Positions 23,139-32,491 are shown, counted from the first letter of the stretch. The stretch is 64,000 bases of DNA from Streptomyces paradoxus (GCF_014202475.1 NZ_JACHGV010000007.1:62001-126000); one strand, 5' to 3'. A program made the numbers and translations. The notes: a model not told the origin generated them from the letters alone.

Positions 23139-23927
23139 ATGACTTCTGCGACACGTCCGCGCGCCCGCCGGCGCGCACTGACCGGCGCACTGGCCACACT
23201 CGGCCTGTCGGTTGGCATGATCATGACGACCAACGCCCCCACGGCGAGCGCCGCGACCTGGCCGACCCCCAACGGCAGCCAGGGCACCTCCGCCACCATC
23301 TCCGTGTCCGGCAGCAAGGACTACGGGATGAAGCGGTACTACGGCACCGGGGAGCTGGCCGGGGACGGCCAGGAGGAGGGGCAGGACCCGATCTTCAGGC
23401 TCGCGGACGGCGCGGTGCTGAAGAACGTCATCCTCGGCGCCCCCGCGGCCGACGGCATCCACTGCGAGGGCAGCTGCACGCTGCAGAACGTCTGGTGGGA
23501 GGACGTCGGCGAGGACGCCGCCACCTTCCGCGGCGGCAACGGCGCCACCTACCAGGTGATCGGCGGCGGCGCGAAGAAGGCGGCCGACAAGGTCTTCCAG
23601 CACAACGGCGGCGGCACGCTGACCATCTCCAACTTCGCGGTGCAGGAGTTCAAGACGCTCTACCGCTCCTGCGGCGACTGCTCCACGCAGTACACGCGCA
23701 AGGTCAACCTCAACACCGTCGACGTGACCGGCACCGGCTCCACCGCGCGGCTCGTCGGCATCAACGTCAACCGCAACGACGTGGCGACCCTGCGGAACAT
23801 CACGATCCGCAACGACTCGGGCCGCAAGGTCGTGCCCTGCCAGAAGTACAACAACAACTCCGCGGTCGGCTCGGGCCCCGACAGCAAGAACTGCCTCTAC
23901 TCCACTTCGGACATCACCTACAGGTGA
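23139..23927 (+). CDS. Secreted pectate lyase, PL3 family
   Basis: A 262-residue exported protein with a signal peptide ending near ASA-A (residue about 38) and a compact right-handed beta-helix of PL3 type, cleaving polygalacturonate by beta-elimination. Diagnostic stretches are LADGAVLKNVILGAPAADGIHCEGSCTLQNVWWEDVGEDAATF and KVFQHNGGGTLTISNFAVQEF, with paired Cys such as SCGDCSTQ. GAAGGA 8 nt upstream supports the ATG at 23139. Its promoter carries a LacI-type motif; the divergent CBM2 esterase suggests a plant-cell-wall degradation pair. Confidence 0.87.
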   Translation: MTSATRPRARRRALTGALATLGLSVGMIMTTNAPTASAATWPTPNGSQGTSATISVSGSKDYGMKRYYGTGELAGDGQEEGQDPIFRLADGAVLKNVILGAPAADGIHCEGSCTLQNVWWEDVGEDAATFRGGNGATYQVIGGGAKKAADKVFQHNGGGTLTISNFAVQEFKTLYRSCGDCSTQYTRKVNLNTVDVTGTGSTARLVGINVNRNDVATLRNITIRNDSGRKVVPCQKYNNNSAVGSGPDSKNCLYSTSDITYR

Positions 23928-23956
23928 GTCCCCAGCGGTTCCCCCCACGGTGAAGG

Positions 23957-23996
23957 CGGCCGTGCGGAGCGTCCCGGCGGGCGCTGCGCACGGCCG
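23957..23996. terminator. Hairpin between convergent pectate lyase and PaaX genes
   Basis: CGGCCGTGCG (23957-23966) pairs perfectly with CGCACGGCCG (23987-23996) across a 20-nt loop. Being symmetrical and between convergent genes, it can serve both strands. Confidence 0.55.
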
Positions 23997-24002
23997 TTCG
24001 TG

Positions 24003-24761
24003 TCAGGTGCCGCGCACGCGCGCGCGTGCCTCTCCGATCAGGGAGCGCTGGTAGCCCGTGTAGGCGGCGCGCAGTTCGGCGCCGGGCCAGTCGGCGGGCA
24101 GGAGCCCGGGCGGCAGGACCGGGTCGGCGAGCAGGTGCCGGACGACTGCGGCGAAGGCGGTCAGGCGGCCGGCCGGGCGGGCCTCGCCGGCGATGTGGGC
24201 GAGCAGTCCCCGGGCCGTGGCGGACCAGTCTTCCAGCGGCCACAGCGTTTCGGCCAGTTCGCCCGAGGGCCGGCCGGGGCGGGCCGTGTAGCGCTGGACC
24301 ACCTGGTCCAGGTCGCCCGGGAGGGCACGGGTCAGGTTGGCGGGACGCAGCCAGACGCCCTCTCGGAGTTCGGCGAGACGGAGGGCGGTCAGCCTCGCTC
24401 GCAGGTCGGCGCGTTCTGCGGGGCCGCGGCCGGTCGCGGTGATCACGGCCATCTCCCAGTCGCCGTCCCACGCGCGCGTGCGCGGGTGCACGGCGTCGTC
24501 CTGGCGGCGCTGGCGGTCCAGCAGCCGGTCGCTGAGGCGGTAGCCGCCGTCCGTGCGCCGCAGGTCTCCGGCGGCCACCATCCGGCTGAGCGCCGCCCGC
24601 AGGGTCGAGCCGCCGACGTCGAAGCTTTCCACGAGCCGCACCAGTTCCCTGACCGGCAGTTCGGGGGGATGCGCCCCGAGCAGCAGGCTCAGCACGACCG
24701 ACCGCGCGGACAGCGGACGCAGATCGAGCGCGCTGGACCGCGCCGGGACGTTCATCGGCAT
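24003..24761 (-). CDS. PaaX-family transcriptional regulator
   Basis: A 252-residue regulator. The N-terminal winged helix is ALDLRPLSARSVVLSLLLGAHPPELPVRELVRL and STLRAALSRMVAAGDLRR. The PaaX central and C-terminal regions follow, with WEMAVITATGRGPAERADLRARL, LREGVWLRPANL and the terminal four-helix segment. PaaX proteins usually repress acyl-CoA-related genes and respond to an aryl- or acyl-CoA. No Shine-Dalgarno; TACAGT (24770-24775 on the minus strand) 8 nt before the ATG suggests a leaderless transcript. Divergent from the AidB-like gene over a 9-bp-arm inverted repeat. Confidence 0.8.
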   Translation of the reverse strand: MPMNVPARSSALDLRPLSARSVVLSLLLGAHPPELPVRELVRLVESFDVGGSTLRAALSRMVAAGDLRRTDGGYRLSDRLLDRQRRQDDAVHPRTRAWDGDWEMAVITATGRGPAERADLRARLTALRLAELREGVWLRPANLTRALPGDLDQVVQRYTARPGRPSGELAETLWPLEDWSATARGLLAHIAGEARPAGRLTAFAAVVRHLLADPVLPPGLLPADWPGAELRAAYTGYQRSLIGEARARVRGT

Positions 24762-24788
24762 GGTCACGTACTGTACGCGGCGACTTGA

Positions 24789-24826
24789 TGTTGCACTATT
24801 GCTGCGACCGCAGACAGAGTGCAACA
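24789..24826. promoter_or_regulatory. PaaX-type operator in the divergent gap
   Basis: TGTTGCACT (24789-24797) and AGTGCAACA (24818-24826) form a perfect 9-bp inverted repeat with a 20-bp spacer. The left arm overlaps the expected -35 of the PaaX gene and the right arm lies 9 bp before the AidB-like start codon, so binding would affect both directions. Confidence 0.65.
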
Positions 24827-24834
24827 CTTGCGGC

Positions 24835-26520
24835 ATGGTCTCGACACCGGACGAACAACAGGGGTACCGCGGATCCGCCACGCACGAGGTCACCAACCAG
24901 GCCCCGCCCCTCGCCCCGTACGACGCCTCCGACGACACGGCCCTGCTGGAGGGCCTGCGGCGGGAGGGCGCCGGATGGGCCGAGGAGGACCTGCGGCGCC
25001 TCGGCCGGCAGGCCGGAAGTGCCCAGGTGCGGGAGTGGGCCGACCTGGCCAACCGGCACGAGCCGGAGCTGCGCACCCACGACCGGTACGGCAACCGCGT
25101 CGACGAGGTCGACTTCCACCCCAGCTGGCACCACCTGATGCGCACGGCGATCGCGGAGGGACTGGCCGCCTCGCCCTGGGCGGACGGCCGGCCCGGCGCC
25201 CACGTCGCGAGGACCGCGGGCGGACTGGTCTGGGGGCACACCGAGGCGGGGCACGGCTGCCCCACGTCGATGACCTACGCCGCCGTCCCCGCGCTGCGCA
25301 CCCAGCCGGAGCTGGCGAAGCTCTACGAGCCGCTGCTGACGAGCCGGGAGTACGACCCCGTCCTGAGGGAGCCCACGGAGAAGCGGGGGCTGCTGGCGGG
25401 CATGGGGATGACGGAGAAGCAGGGCGGCTCCGACGTCCGGACGAACACCACGACGGCCACGCCCACGGCCGAGCCCGGGGTGTACACCCTGCGCGGGCAC
25501 AAGTGGTTCACCTCGGCGCCGATGTGCGACGTGTTCCTGGTCCTGGCGCAGGCTCCGGGTGGGCTGTCGTGCTTCCTGGTGCCGCGCGTACTGCCCGACG
25601 GCACGCGCAACACCTTCCGCATCCAGCGGCTGAAGGACAAGCTGGGCAACCGGTCCAACGCCTCCTCCGAGCCCGAGTTCGACGGGACCGTGGCCTGGCT
25701 GGTCGGCCCCGAGGGGCAGGGCGTGAAGACCATCATCGAGATGGTCAACTGCACACGGCTGGACTGCGTGATGATGTCGGCCGCGCTGATGCGCACGTCC
25801 CTCGTCGAGGCGGGGCACCACGCGCGCCACCGCAGCGCCTTCGGCGCACGGCTCGTGGACCAGCCGCTGATGCGCAACGTCCTCGCCGATCTGGCGCTGG
25901 AGTCCGAGGCCGCCACGACGCTCACCCTGCGGCTGGCCGGAGCGGCCGACCGGGCGATCCGCGGGGACGAGGGTGAGGCCGCGTTCCGCCGGATCGCCAC
26001 CGCCGTCGGCAAGTACTGGGTGACCAAGCGGGGCCCGGCCTTCACCGCGGAGGCCCTCGAATGCCTCGGCGGCAACGGCTACGTGGAGGACTCGGGCATG
26101 CCCCGGCACTACCGCGAGGCTCCCCTGCTGTCGATCTGGGAGGGCTCGGGGAACGTCAACGCCCTCGACGTGCTGCGGGCGCTGAGCCGCGAACCGGGCA
26201 CCGCCGAGGCCCTGTTCGGCGAGCTCGCCCTCGCCCGGGGGGCGGACGCCCGGCTGGACGGGGCCGTGACACGGCTCAAGACGGGGCTGTCCGAGGCGTC
26301 GCAGACGACGGCCCGCCGCCTCGTGGAGCAGATGGCGCTGACGCTCCAGGCCTCCCTCCTCGTCCGGCACGCCCCGGCGCCGGTGGCCGACGCGTTCTGC
26401 GCGACGCGGCTCGGGGGCGACTGGGGGCACGCGTTCGGGACGCTGCCCCGTACGGCGGGCCTGGACACCATCGTGGAGCGGGCACTGCCCGGCGAAGGCC
26501 CGGGCGCCGGGGCAGGCTGA
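24835..26520 (+). CDS. AidB-like acyl-CoA dehydrogenase
   Basis: A 561-residue flavoprotein. It has the AidB subfamily layout: an N-terminal extension (TNQAPPLAPYDASDD), GMTEKQGGSDVRTNTT for FAD binding, YTLRGHKWFTSAPMCDVFLVLAQ, FRIQRLKDKLGNRSNASSE, and C-terminal ECLGGNGYVEDSGMPRHYREAPLLSIWEGSGNVNALD with the catalytic-type Glu. E. coli AidB has weak isovaleryl-CoA dehydrogenase activity and binds DNA in alkylation stress; which role applies here is unknown. The ATG at 24835 lacks a ribosome site. The divergent PaaX regulator suggests control by an acyl-CoA ligand. Confidence 0.85.
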   Translation: MVSTPDEQQGYRGSATHEVTNQAPPLAPYDASDDTALLEGLRREGAGWAEEDLRRLGRQAGSAQVREWADLANRHEPELRTHDRYGNRVDEVDFHPSWHHLMRTAIAEGLAASPWADGRPGAHVARTAGGLVWGHTEAGHGCPTSMTYAAVPALRTQPELAKLYEPLLTSREYDPVLREPTEKRGLLAGMGMTEKQGGSDVRTNTTTATPTAEPGVYTLRGHKWFTSAPMCDVFLVLAQAPGGLSCFLVPRVLPDGTRNTFRIQRLKDKLGNRSNASSEPEFDGTVAWLVGPEGQGVKTIIEMVNCTRLDCVMMSAALMRTSLVEAGHHARHRSAFGARLVDQPLMRNVLADLALESEAATTLTLRLAGAADRAIRGDEGEAAFRRIATAVGKYWVTKRGPAFTAEALECLGGNGYVEDSGMPRHYREAPLLSIWEGSGNVNALDVLRALSREPGTAEALFGELALARGADARLDGAVTRLKTGLSEASQTTARRLVEQMALTLQASLLVRHAPAPVADAFCATRLGGDWGHAFGTLPRTAGLDTIVERALPGEGPGAGAG

Positions 26521-26661
26521 ACGGGGCGAGGCGGGCGGGCCGACTCGAACTCAAGCCATCGAGCGCACAGTTCGCGCACAGTCACCTCCCGGTTCCGCTT
26601 CGTTGTCGGTGCCGTGGTGCAGACTCCCCGTCAGATGGCACATCGTCTGGGGGAGGACAAC

Positions 26662-28680
26662 GTGTTCAGGGGGATCGACGAGGTCGACTGGACCTCGCTG
26701 CGCCATGCGTACGGCAGTGCGGAGGACGTTCCCGGATTACTGCGGGGACTGGCCTCCGCCGACCCGGCCGCGCGGCAGACCGCGCTCGACGCGATGTACG
26801 GCGCCGTGCACCACCAGGGCGAGGTGTACGACTCGACGCTCGCCTGTGTTCCGTTTCTCCTCGACCTCGCCGTCCGCGAGGAGGTGCGGGACCGGGCGGG
26901 CGTCGTGGAGCTCCTCGTCAGCATCGGTGACGAGGGCGGTGCCCGCGGTGATCTCGCCGCGCGGGCCCGCGCGGCGCTGCGCGCGCGGGCCGGTGTCTTC
27001 GTCCGGCTCGTGGGGGACGCGGACGCCGGGGTCCGCCGGGTGGTTCCCGGGGCGCTGGTGCGGTTCCTCGACCCGCCGGCACGGGTGCTCACCCTGGTGC
27101 GGGAGCGGATCACGGTGGAACGGGACGACCGGGTCCTGCTCGCTCTGACGGAGTGCCTCGGCCTGTTCGCGCGGCGGTACCGCCTGACCAGCGATGCCCA
27201 TGCCGCCGAGGCGGTGCGCCTGCTGACCGGGCTGAGCGAGCCCCCGTACGGCCCCGGGCTCCGGCTCGCGGCACTGGGCCAGCTCGCGGGCTGTGCCCCG
27301 GAACTGCTCCCCGCCGATCTCGTCCCGGCCGTCGTCCGGCTGCTCAGGGACAGATCCGCACAGCGGCTCTCTGCTGCGGCAGACGCGTACGACGGTCCCG
27401 GTCCGGACACGCTGGCCGGCCGGCTGCTGCGACTGCGCCCCTCGGACGAGGAGGGCTCCCGGCTGCTGCGGACCCTGCACTCCGCGCTCGGCGGCCGGGT
27501 GGCCGACCGGGCCGCCCTGCTGTGCGGGCAGTTGACCAGCCCGGATCCCCTCGACCGGTGCAACGGCGTGTGGCTGTCGGCCGGGCTGTTCCGCGCATGG
27601 CGCACCGCCCCCACGGAGCCGGTCACCCTCATCGGCGGTCAGCTGGGCGCGGAGGAAGGCCGGTTGCACGACGCGGCGGTCGCGGTCCTGGTGGAGCTCT
27701 CCGAGCTGGCCGCGCCCGCCGCGGACCACCTGCACGCACTGGTGACGTACCGTCCCGGGCTGCGCATACGGCACCGGGAGCGGGGTGCTCCGGCCCTGGG
27801 CGGTCCGCTCAAGGCACTGGCCGGGGCCGGGGACGCGCGGGCCACACCGGTGCTGGCCGAGGTGCTGGCGGGCCCGGTCGTACCGGACGACCTGGGTCTG
27901 GTAGTACCCCACCTGGGCCGCGCGGCCCTGCCGCTCGCCCCGGCGTTGCGGCGACGGCTCTCCCGCGTGCCGCTCGACGCACCCGACCTCCACCGGCGGG
28001 CCGTTCCCCTGCTGTCGGCCCTCGCCGCACTGGGCGACGCCGAGTCCCTGCCCGCGGTCCTGCGTCTGCTGCGCGGCCTGCCGGACGGGCTGCGGCGGCG
28101 CGACGCCGTCACGGAAGCAGCGGCCCGCGCGCTCGGCGTGTTCGGGGGCGGCGCGCGTGAGGCGATACCGGAACTGCGCGGGCTGCTGGAGACCGACTGC
28201 GCCGTCGCGGCGGCCGACGCGCTCTGGTCGGCCACGGGCGACGCGGATGCCGTGCTGCCCGTGCTGCTGCGGGAGCTGATGGGCCCGACGAGCGGCCGGC
28301 GGCGCCGTGCGGCGGCCGTCCTGGGGCGGCTGGGCCCGGCGGCCCGGCCGGCCCTGCCCGGGCTGCGCAGGATGGCCGGCTGCGAGGACGCGTGGGCGCG
28401 CGCCACGGCCGCGTGCGCGGTGTGGCGCATCACCGGGGGACCGGAGGGGTTCCTCCCCGTCCTCCGCTCCACGTGGGCGGAGCACCCGCGCACACGCAGG
28501 ACGATCGCCGAGGGCGTCGCGGCCCTGGGACCGGCGGGAACACCCCTGCACGACGTGCTCCGGGCGGAGCTCGCCTCCCCCCGACGGCATCGCCCCGACT
28601 CCGGGGGTCAGGGCATACGCGAGGACCTGGGGTTGCTCCGGATGTGCCGGGAGGCGCTGGCCGGGCAGGCGCACCGGTAG
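26662..28680 (+). CDS. Large HEAT-repeat-like protein
   Basis: A 672-residue soluble alpha-solenoid. Repeating two-helix units are seen throughout, for example GDADAGVRRVVPGALVRFLD, RRAVPLLSALAALGDAESLPAVLRLL, RRRRAAAVLGRLGPAARPALPGLRRM and ARATAACAVWRITGG. Such scaffolds bind other proteins; no catalytic motif is seen. The GTG at 26662 is chosen because GGGAGG stands 5-6 nt upstream and the protein then starts VFRGIDEVDWTSLRHAYG, typical of this Streptomyces family; GTG codons at 26614 and 26617 have no ribosome site. Partner unknown. Confidence 0.78.
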   Translation: MFRGIDEVDWTSLRHAYGSAEDVPGLLRGLASADPAARQTALDAMYGAVHHQGEVYDSTLACVPFLLDLAVREEVRDRAGVVELLVSIGDEGGARGDLAARARAALRARAGVFVRLVGDADAGVRRVVPGALVRFLDPPARVLTLVRERITVERDDRVLLALTECLGLFARRYRLTSDAHAAEAVRLLTGLSEPPYGPGLRLAALGQLAGCAPELLPADLVPAVVRLLRDRSAQRLSAAADAYDGPGPDTLAGRLLRLRPSDEEGSRLLRTLHSALGGRVADRAALLCGQLTSPDPLDRCNGVWLSAGLFRAWRTAPTEPVTLIGGQLGAEEGRLHDAAVAVLVELSELAAPAADHLHALVTYRPGLRIRHRERGAPALGGPLKALAGAGDARATPVLAEVLAGPVVPDDLGLVVPHLGRAALPLAPALRRRLSRVPLDAPDLHRRAVPLLSALAALGDAESLPAVLRLLRGLPDGLRRRDAVTEAAARALGVFGGGAREAIPELRGLLETDCAVAAADALWSATGDADAVLPVLLRELMGPTSGRRRRAAAVLGRLGPAARPALPGLRRMAGCEDAWARATAACAVWRITGGPEGFLPVLRSTWAEHPRTRRTIAEGVAALGPAGTPLHDVLRAELASPRRHRPDSGGQGIREDLGLLRMCREALAGQAHR

Positions 28681-28684
28681 GGCC

Positions 28685-29269
28685 TCACCCCGTCGTACGC
28701 CCCCACATCGGGCCGAAGCGGGACCACTCCGCGTCCCACTGATCGATGCGTCGGCATTCCAGGCGGCTGCGCAGAGCACGGCCGGCGATCAGGGGTACGG
28801 CCGCGCCGCACAGGCCTGCCACGCCGCCGATCAGCAGAGCTCGTACGCGGGCCTGGGACCCGGTGACGGGCCGGGTGACCTGACGGCCCTCGGGATCCGT
28901 CCACACGGTGACCGGGGCCCCGGCCGCGCTGCCCGCCGGGACCCGCAGCTGGCCGGAGTGCCGGGAGCCGTCCGCGGCGGTCCACCGTGCCGTCGCCCAC
29001 ACCTGCTCCGCGCGGGACACATGGGCGTTCTCCGAGGCCGTCCCCGGAGCGCGCTCGGCGAGCCGTGCCACGAGGGGGCGCCACTCGACGCGTTCCCGGG
29101 CCAGTCCGTCCTCCACGGAACGGCTCACCGCCGTCCAGACCAGGAGCCCGGCGAGCACGGTGAGCGTCCACACCCCCAGGACGACCCAGGCCTCCACCCT
29201 GTCTGCGCGGCGCTTGAGCGGATTGCGCCGCCAGCGCCACAGCCACACCTTCGGACCACGTAACGCCAT
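28685..29269 (-). CDS. Membrane protein of the Rv1733c family
   Basis: A 194-residue protein with two transmembrane helices: about residues 24-44 (AWVVLGVWTLTVLAGLLVW) and 145-167 (ALLIGGVAGLCGAAVPLIAG). They flank an extracellular beta-rich domain with ARWTAADGSRHSGQLRVPAGSAAGAPVTVWTDPEG. The N-terminal WRWRRNPLKRRADRVEAW is the hallmark of actinobacterial Rv1733c-like proteins, one of which is a dormancy-regulon antigen in M. tuberculosis. AGGAGG precedes the ATG at 29269. Converges with the HEAT-repeat gene with 4 nt between. Confidence 0.8.
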   Translation of the reverse strand: MALRGPKVWLWRWRRNPLKRRADRVEAWVVLGVWTLTVLAGLLVWTAVSRSVEDGLARERVEWRPLVARLAERAPGTASENAHVSRAEQVWATARWTAADGSRHSGQLRVPAGSAAGAPVTVWTDPEGRQVTRPVTGSQARVRALLIGGVAGLCGAAVPLIAGRALRSRLECRRIDQWDAEWSRFGPMWGRTTG

Positions 29270-29539
29270 CGAAGGCCTCCTCCTCACGAGCCCACGACCA
29301 TCTCGCCGCCCTCCCCATACGGACGGCGGCGCCTGGATGCTCACTGCACCTACCGGGCGTGACGGTCACCACGAACCCCGCCCCTGCGGGAGCGGACCGG
29401 GCCACCTCCGCCACCCTGCCGCCGACACCCCGCTGACCTGCGGCAGAGCACGGCCCGGAGGTGACTGTCAGTGGCCGGGTGCAGACTGGCCGGTGTCCGG
29501 GACGAAGGCGTCGACGGAGACGCCGCGGAGGTGATCGGC

Positions 29540-30628
29540 ATGACCGAGGTACTGCTCGCCGTGGGCACGCGCAAAGGCCTGTTCATCGGGCGCCGGCGAG
29601 ATGGCGGCGCCTGGGAGTTCGACGAGAGCCCCTACTTCAACGCGCAGGCCGTGTACTCGGTCGCCATCGACACCCGGGCCGGGGCTCCGCGGCTGCTGGC
29701 CGGCGGTGACAGCTCGCACTGGGGTCCGTCGGTGTTCCACTCCGACGATCTGGGCCGCACCTGGACCGAACCGGCCCGCCCGGCGGTCAAGTTCCCCCAG
29801 GACACCGGGGCGTCCCTGGAGCGGGTGTGGCAGCTGCACCCGGCCGCCGCCGAGCCGGACGTGGTGTACGCGGGGACGGAACCGGCCGCGCTGTACCGCT
29901 CGGAGGACCGCGGGGAGACGTTCGAGCTGGTCCGGCCCCTGTGGGAGCACCCCACGCGGTCGAAGTGGGTGCCGGGCGGCGGTGGTGAGGGCCTGCACAC
30001 CGTGCTCACCGACGCGCGCGACCCGCGGGCCGTGACGGTCGCCGTCTCGACCGCCGGCGTGTTCCGCACGCTGGACGGCGGCGCGAGCTGGACACCCTCG
30101 AACTCGGGTGTCTCCGCGGTGTTCCTGCCCGACCCGAACCCGGAGTTCGGCCAGTGCGTGCACAAGGTCACGCGGGACGCCGCCAGCCCGGACCGGCTGT
30201 ACCTGCAGAATCACTGGGGGGTGTACCGCAGCGACGACGCGGGCGCGCACTGGACGGACATCGGCGAGGGCCTCCCGTCCACCTTCGGTTTCGCGGCGGT
30301 GGCGCATCCGCACCGGGGCGACACGGCGTACGTGTTCCCGATCAACGCCGACGCCGACCGGGTCCCGGCCGACCACCGGTGCCGGGTCTACCGGACGGCG
30401 GACGCGGGCAAGAGCTGGGAGCCGCTCTCGGCGGGCCTGCCCCAGGAGGACCACTACGGCACGGTGCTGCGCGACGCGATGTGCACGGACGACGCCGACC
30501 CGGCGGGCGTCTACTTCGGCAACCGCAACGGCGAGGTGTTCGCGTCCGCGGACGACGGCGACAGCTGGCGGCAACTGGCCCAGCACCTGCCGGACGTGCT
30601 GTGCGTGCGGGCCGCGGTGGTCGGCTGA
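29540..30628 (+). CDS. BNR/sialidase-like beta-propeller protein, cytoplasmic
   Basis: A 362-residue protein without signal peptide. Asp-box (SxDxGxTW) repeats recur: HSDDLGRTWTEP, RSEDRGETFELV, RTLDGGASWTPS, RSDDAGAHWTDI, RTADAGKSWEPL and ASADDGDSWRQL. This implies a six- or seven-bladed propeller as in sialidases and VPS10-like proteins, but the sialidase catalytic residues are not evident. GGAGGTGATC before the ATG supports the start. A small hairpin (GGCGTC/GACGCC, 29507-29524) lies just upstream of the ribosome site. The 270-bp gap upstream shows no clear promoter. Confidence 0.78.
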   Translation: MTEVLLAVGTRKGLFIGRRRDGGAWEFDESPYFNAQAVYSVAIDTRAGAPRLLAGGDSSHWGPSVFHSDDLGRTWTEPARPAVKFPQDTGASLERVWQLHPAAAEPDVVYAGTEPAALYRSEDRGETFELVRPLWEHPTRSKWVPGGGGEGLHTVLTDARDPRAVTVAVSTAGVFRTLDGGASWTPSNSGVSAVFLPDPNPEFGQCVHKVTRDAASPDRLYLQNHWGVYRSDDAGAHWTDIGEGLPSTFGFAAVAHPHRGDTAYVFPINADADRVPADHRCRVYRTADAGKSWEPLSAGLPQEDHYGTVLRDAMCTDDADPAGVYFGNRNGEVFASADDGDSWRQLAQHLPDVLCVRAAVVG

Positions 30629-30720
30629 GGCGCGGACGGGGCCGGGGAGGGCACGAGGGTGCGCACAGGCGTTGGCCACCGGTTGATCGCCGCTGCCCGT
30701 ACGGCAGTAGGGTGACGCCC

Positions 30721-31398
30721 GTGGCACCACGACCCTTGCATGAAATCGTCGAAGCGGGCTGGGCTGAGGCCCTGGAACCGGTGGCCGAACGCGTCGCCGC
30801 GATGGGGGACTTCCTCCGCGCGGAGATCGCCGCGGGACGCACCTACCTCCCGGCCGGGCCGAACGTCCTGCGGGCCTTCCAGCAGCCCTTCGACGACGTA
30901 CGGGTCCTGATCGTCGGTCAGGACCCGTACCCCACTCCGGGGCACGCCGTGGGGCTGTCGTTCTCGGTCGCGCCCGAGGTGCGGCCGCTGCCGGGCAGCC
31001 TCATCAACATCTACCGCGAGCTGAACGCCGACCTGGGACTCCCCCAGCCGTCCAGCGGAGACCTCACGCCGTGGACGCGGCAGGGCGTGCTGCTGCTCAA
31101 CAGGGCCCTGACCACCGCCCCGCGCAAGCCCGCCGCCCACCGCGGCAAGGGCTGGGAGGAAGTCACGGAACAGGCCATCCGCGCCCTCGCGGGGCGCGGC
31201 AAGCCGCTGGTGTCCATCCTGTGGGGCCGTGACGCCCGCAATCTGCGTCCGCTCCTCGGCGACCTGCCCTCCGTCGAGTCCGCCCACCCCTCCCCCATGT
31301 CGGCCGACCGGGGCTTCTTCGGCTCGCGTCCGTTCAGCCGGGCCAACGACCTGCTGATCCGCCAGGGCGGCCAACCGGTGGACTGGCGCCTGCCGTGA
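30721..31398 (+). CDS. ung: Uracil-DNA glycosylase, family 1
   Basis: A 225-residue base-excision-repair enzyme that removes uracil from DNA. Motifs: VLIVGQDPYPTPGHAVGLSFS (catalytic Asp at about 68), GVLLLNRALTT, VSILWGRDAR and SAHPSPMSADRGFFGSRPFS with the catalytic His and DNA-intercalating loop. The GTG start lacks a Shine-Dalgarno; TAGGGT at 30708-30713 lies 7 nt upstream, suggesting a leaderless message. Its TGA overlaps the GTG of the following kinase-like gene, so the two are coupled, an unexpected partnership. Confidence 0.92.
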   Translation: MAPRPLHEIVEAGWAEALEPVAERVAAMGDFLRAEIAAGRTYLPAGPNVLRAFQQPFDDVRVLIVGQDPYPTPGHAVGLSFSVAPEVRPLPGSLINIYRELNADLGLPQPSSGDLTPWTRQGVLLLNRALTTAPRKPAAHRGKGWEEVTEQAIRALAGRGKPLVSILWGRDARNLRPLLGDLPSVESAHPSPMSADRGFFGSRPFSRANDLLIRQGGQPVDWRLP

Positions 31399-32381
31399 CC
31401 GGGGCGTCGGAGGACCCCGGGTTCCTCGCCGTGGACTCCGGCGGCTCCGGACTCCGGGCCGTGATGGGGACCGCCGAGCGCGGACCGCTGGCCCGGCGGG
31501 CGTCCGCCGAGCCGGTCCGCACCGGCGACCGGGGCATCGACCCCGGGCACTTCATGACGCAACTCGTGCCGTTGGTGCGCGCGTTGTTCGCCGAGGCGGG
31601 AGCGGTGCGGTTGACCGCCGTCGCCGTCGGCGCGGCCGGGCTGGCCTCCCTGGGCGACGGGCTGCGCGCCGAACTGCCGGGCGCCCTGGCCCGGGAGTGG
31701 GGCGTGCGCAGGGTCGCACTGGCCGCCGACGCCGTGACCGCCTACGTGGGCGCGCTCGGGCCGCGGCCCGGCGCCGTGATCGCCGGCGGTACGGGACTGA
31801 TCGCGGTGGGTACCGACCTGACCGGCTGGCGGCGGGCGGACGGCTGGGGGCATCTGCTCGGCGACTGCGGGAGCGGTGCCTGGATCGGGCGGGCCGGCCT
31901 CGAGGCCGCGCTGCGCGCCCACGACGGGCGCGAGGGTGGCTCGGCCCCGCTGCTGGCCTGCGCCGAGGAGGTGTTCGGGCCCGTCGCCGGGCTGCCCGGC
32001 GCGCTGTATCCCCGTCCCGACCGGCCCGCCGTACTCGCCTCCTTCGCGCCCTCCGTGGCCGCCTGCGCCGACGAGGACCCCGTCGCCGCGGGCATCCTGC
32101 GGGAAGCCGCCCGGCACATGGCCGGCTCCGCGGCAGCGGTGTGCCCATCCGGCGGTGAGCCCCGTGTCGCGGTCACCGGCGGCCTGTTCAAGCTGGGCGA
32201 CCCGCTACTGGGGCCCCTGGACGAGGAACTGACGCGGCTGCTCCCCCGGGCCCGGCGGGTGCCGGCCGAGGGCGATCCGCTGCACGGCTCGGTGCGCATC
32301 GCGACGGAACTGAGCACCGGTTCGCTCACGCTGCCGGGTGACGAGACGATGCTGGCCGTGACCACCCGGTCGGGTGATTGA
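31395..32381 (+). CDS. BadF/BadG/N-acetylglucosamine-kinase-like ATPase
   Basis: A 328-residue ASKHA-fold sugar-kinase-like protein. The phosphate-1 motif is FLAVDSGGSGLRAVMG, phosphate-2 is AVIAGGTGLIAVGTD with the preceding ALAADAVTAYVGA, the active-site region is GWGHLLGDCGSGAWIGR, and the adenosine motif is RVAVTGGLFKLG. It probably phosphorylates N-acetylglucosamine or a related amino sugar. The GTG at 31395 overlaps the UDG stop (GTGA). A DasR-like site is about 3 kb away, upstream of the lactonase gene. Confidence 0.83.
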   Translation: MTGASEDPGFLAVDSGGSGLRAVMGTAERGPLARRASAEPVRTGDRGIDPGHFMTQLVPLVRALFAEAGAVRLTAVAVGAAGLASLGDGLRAELPGALAREWGVRRVALAADAVTAYVGALGPRPGAVIAGGTGLIAVGTDLTGWRRADGWGHLLGDCGSGAWIGRAGLEAALRAHDGREGGSAPLLACAEEVFGPVAGLPGALYPRPDRPAVLASFAPSVAACADEDPVAAGILREAARHMAGSAAAVCPSGGEPRVAVTGGLFKLGDPLLGPLDEELTRLLPRARRVPAEGDPLHGSVRIATELSTGSLTLPGDETMLAVTTRSGD

Positions 32382-32491
32382 TCCGAACACATCCCATCCG
32401 TACGTAACACATCAGACAAAACAGGACGGATACCGCTCACCTGCACCCTCCCCGAACAGGGGAACCCAAGAAGCCAGTAACATGCGGCGCC

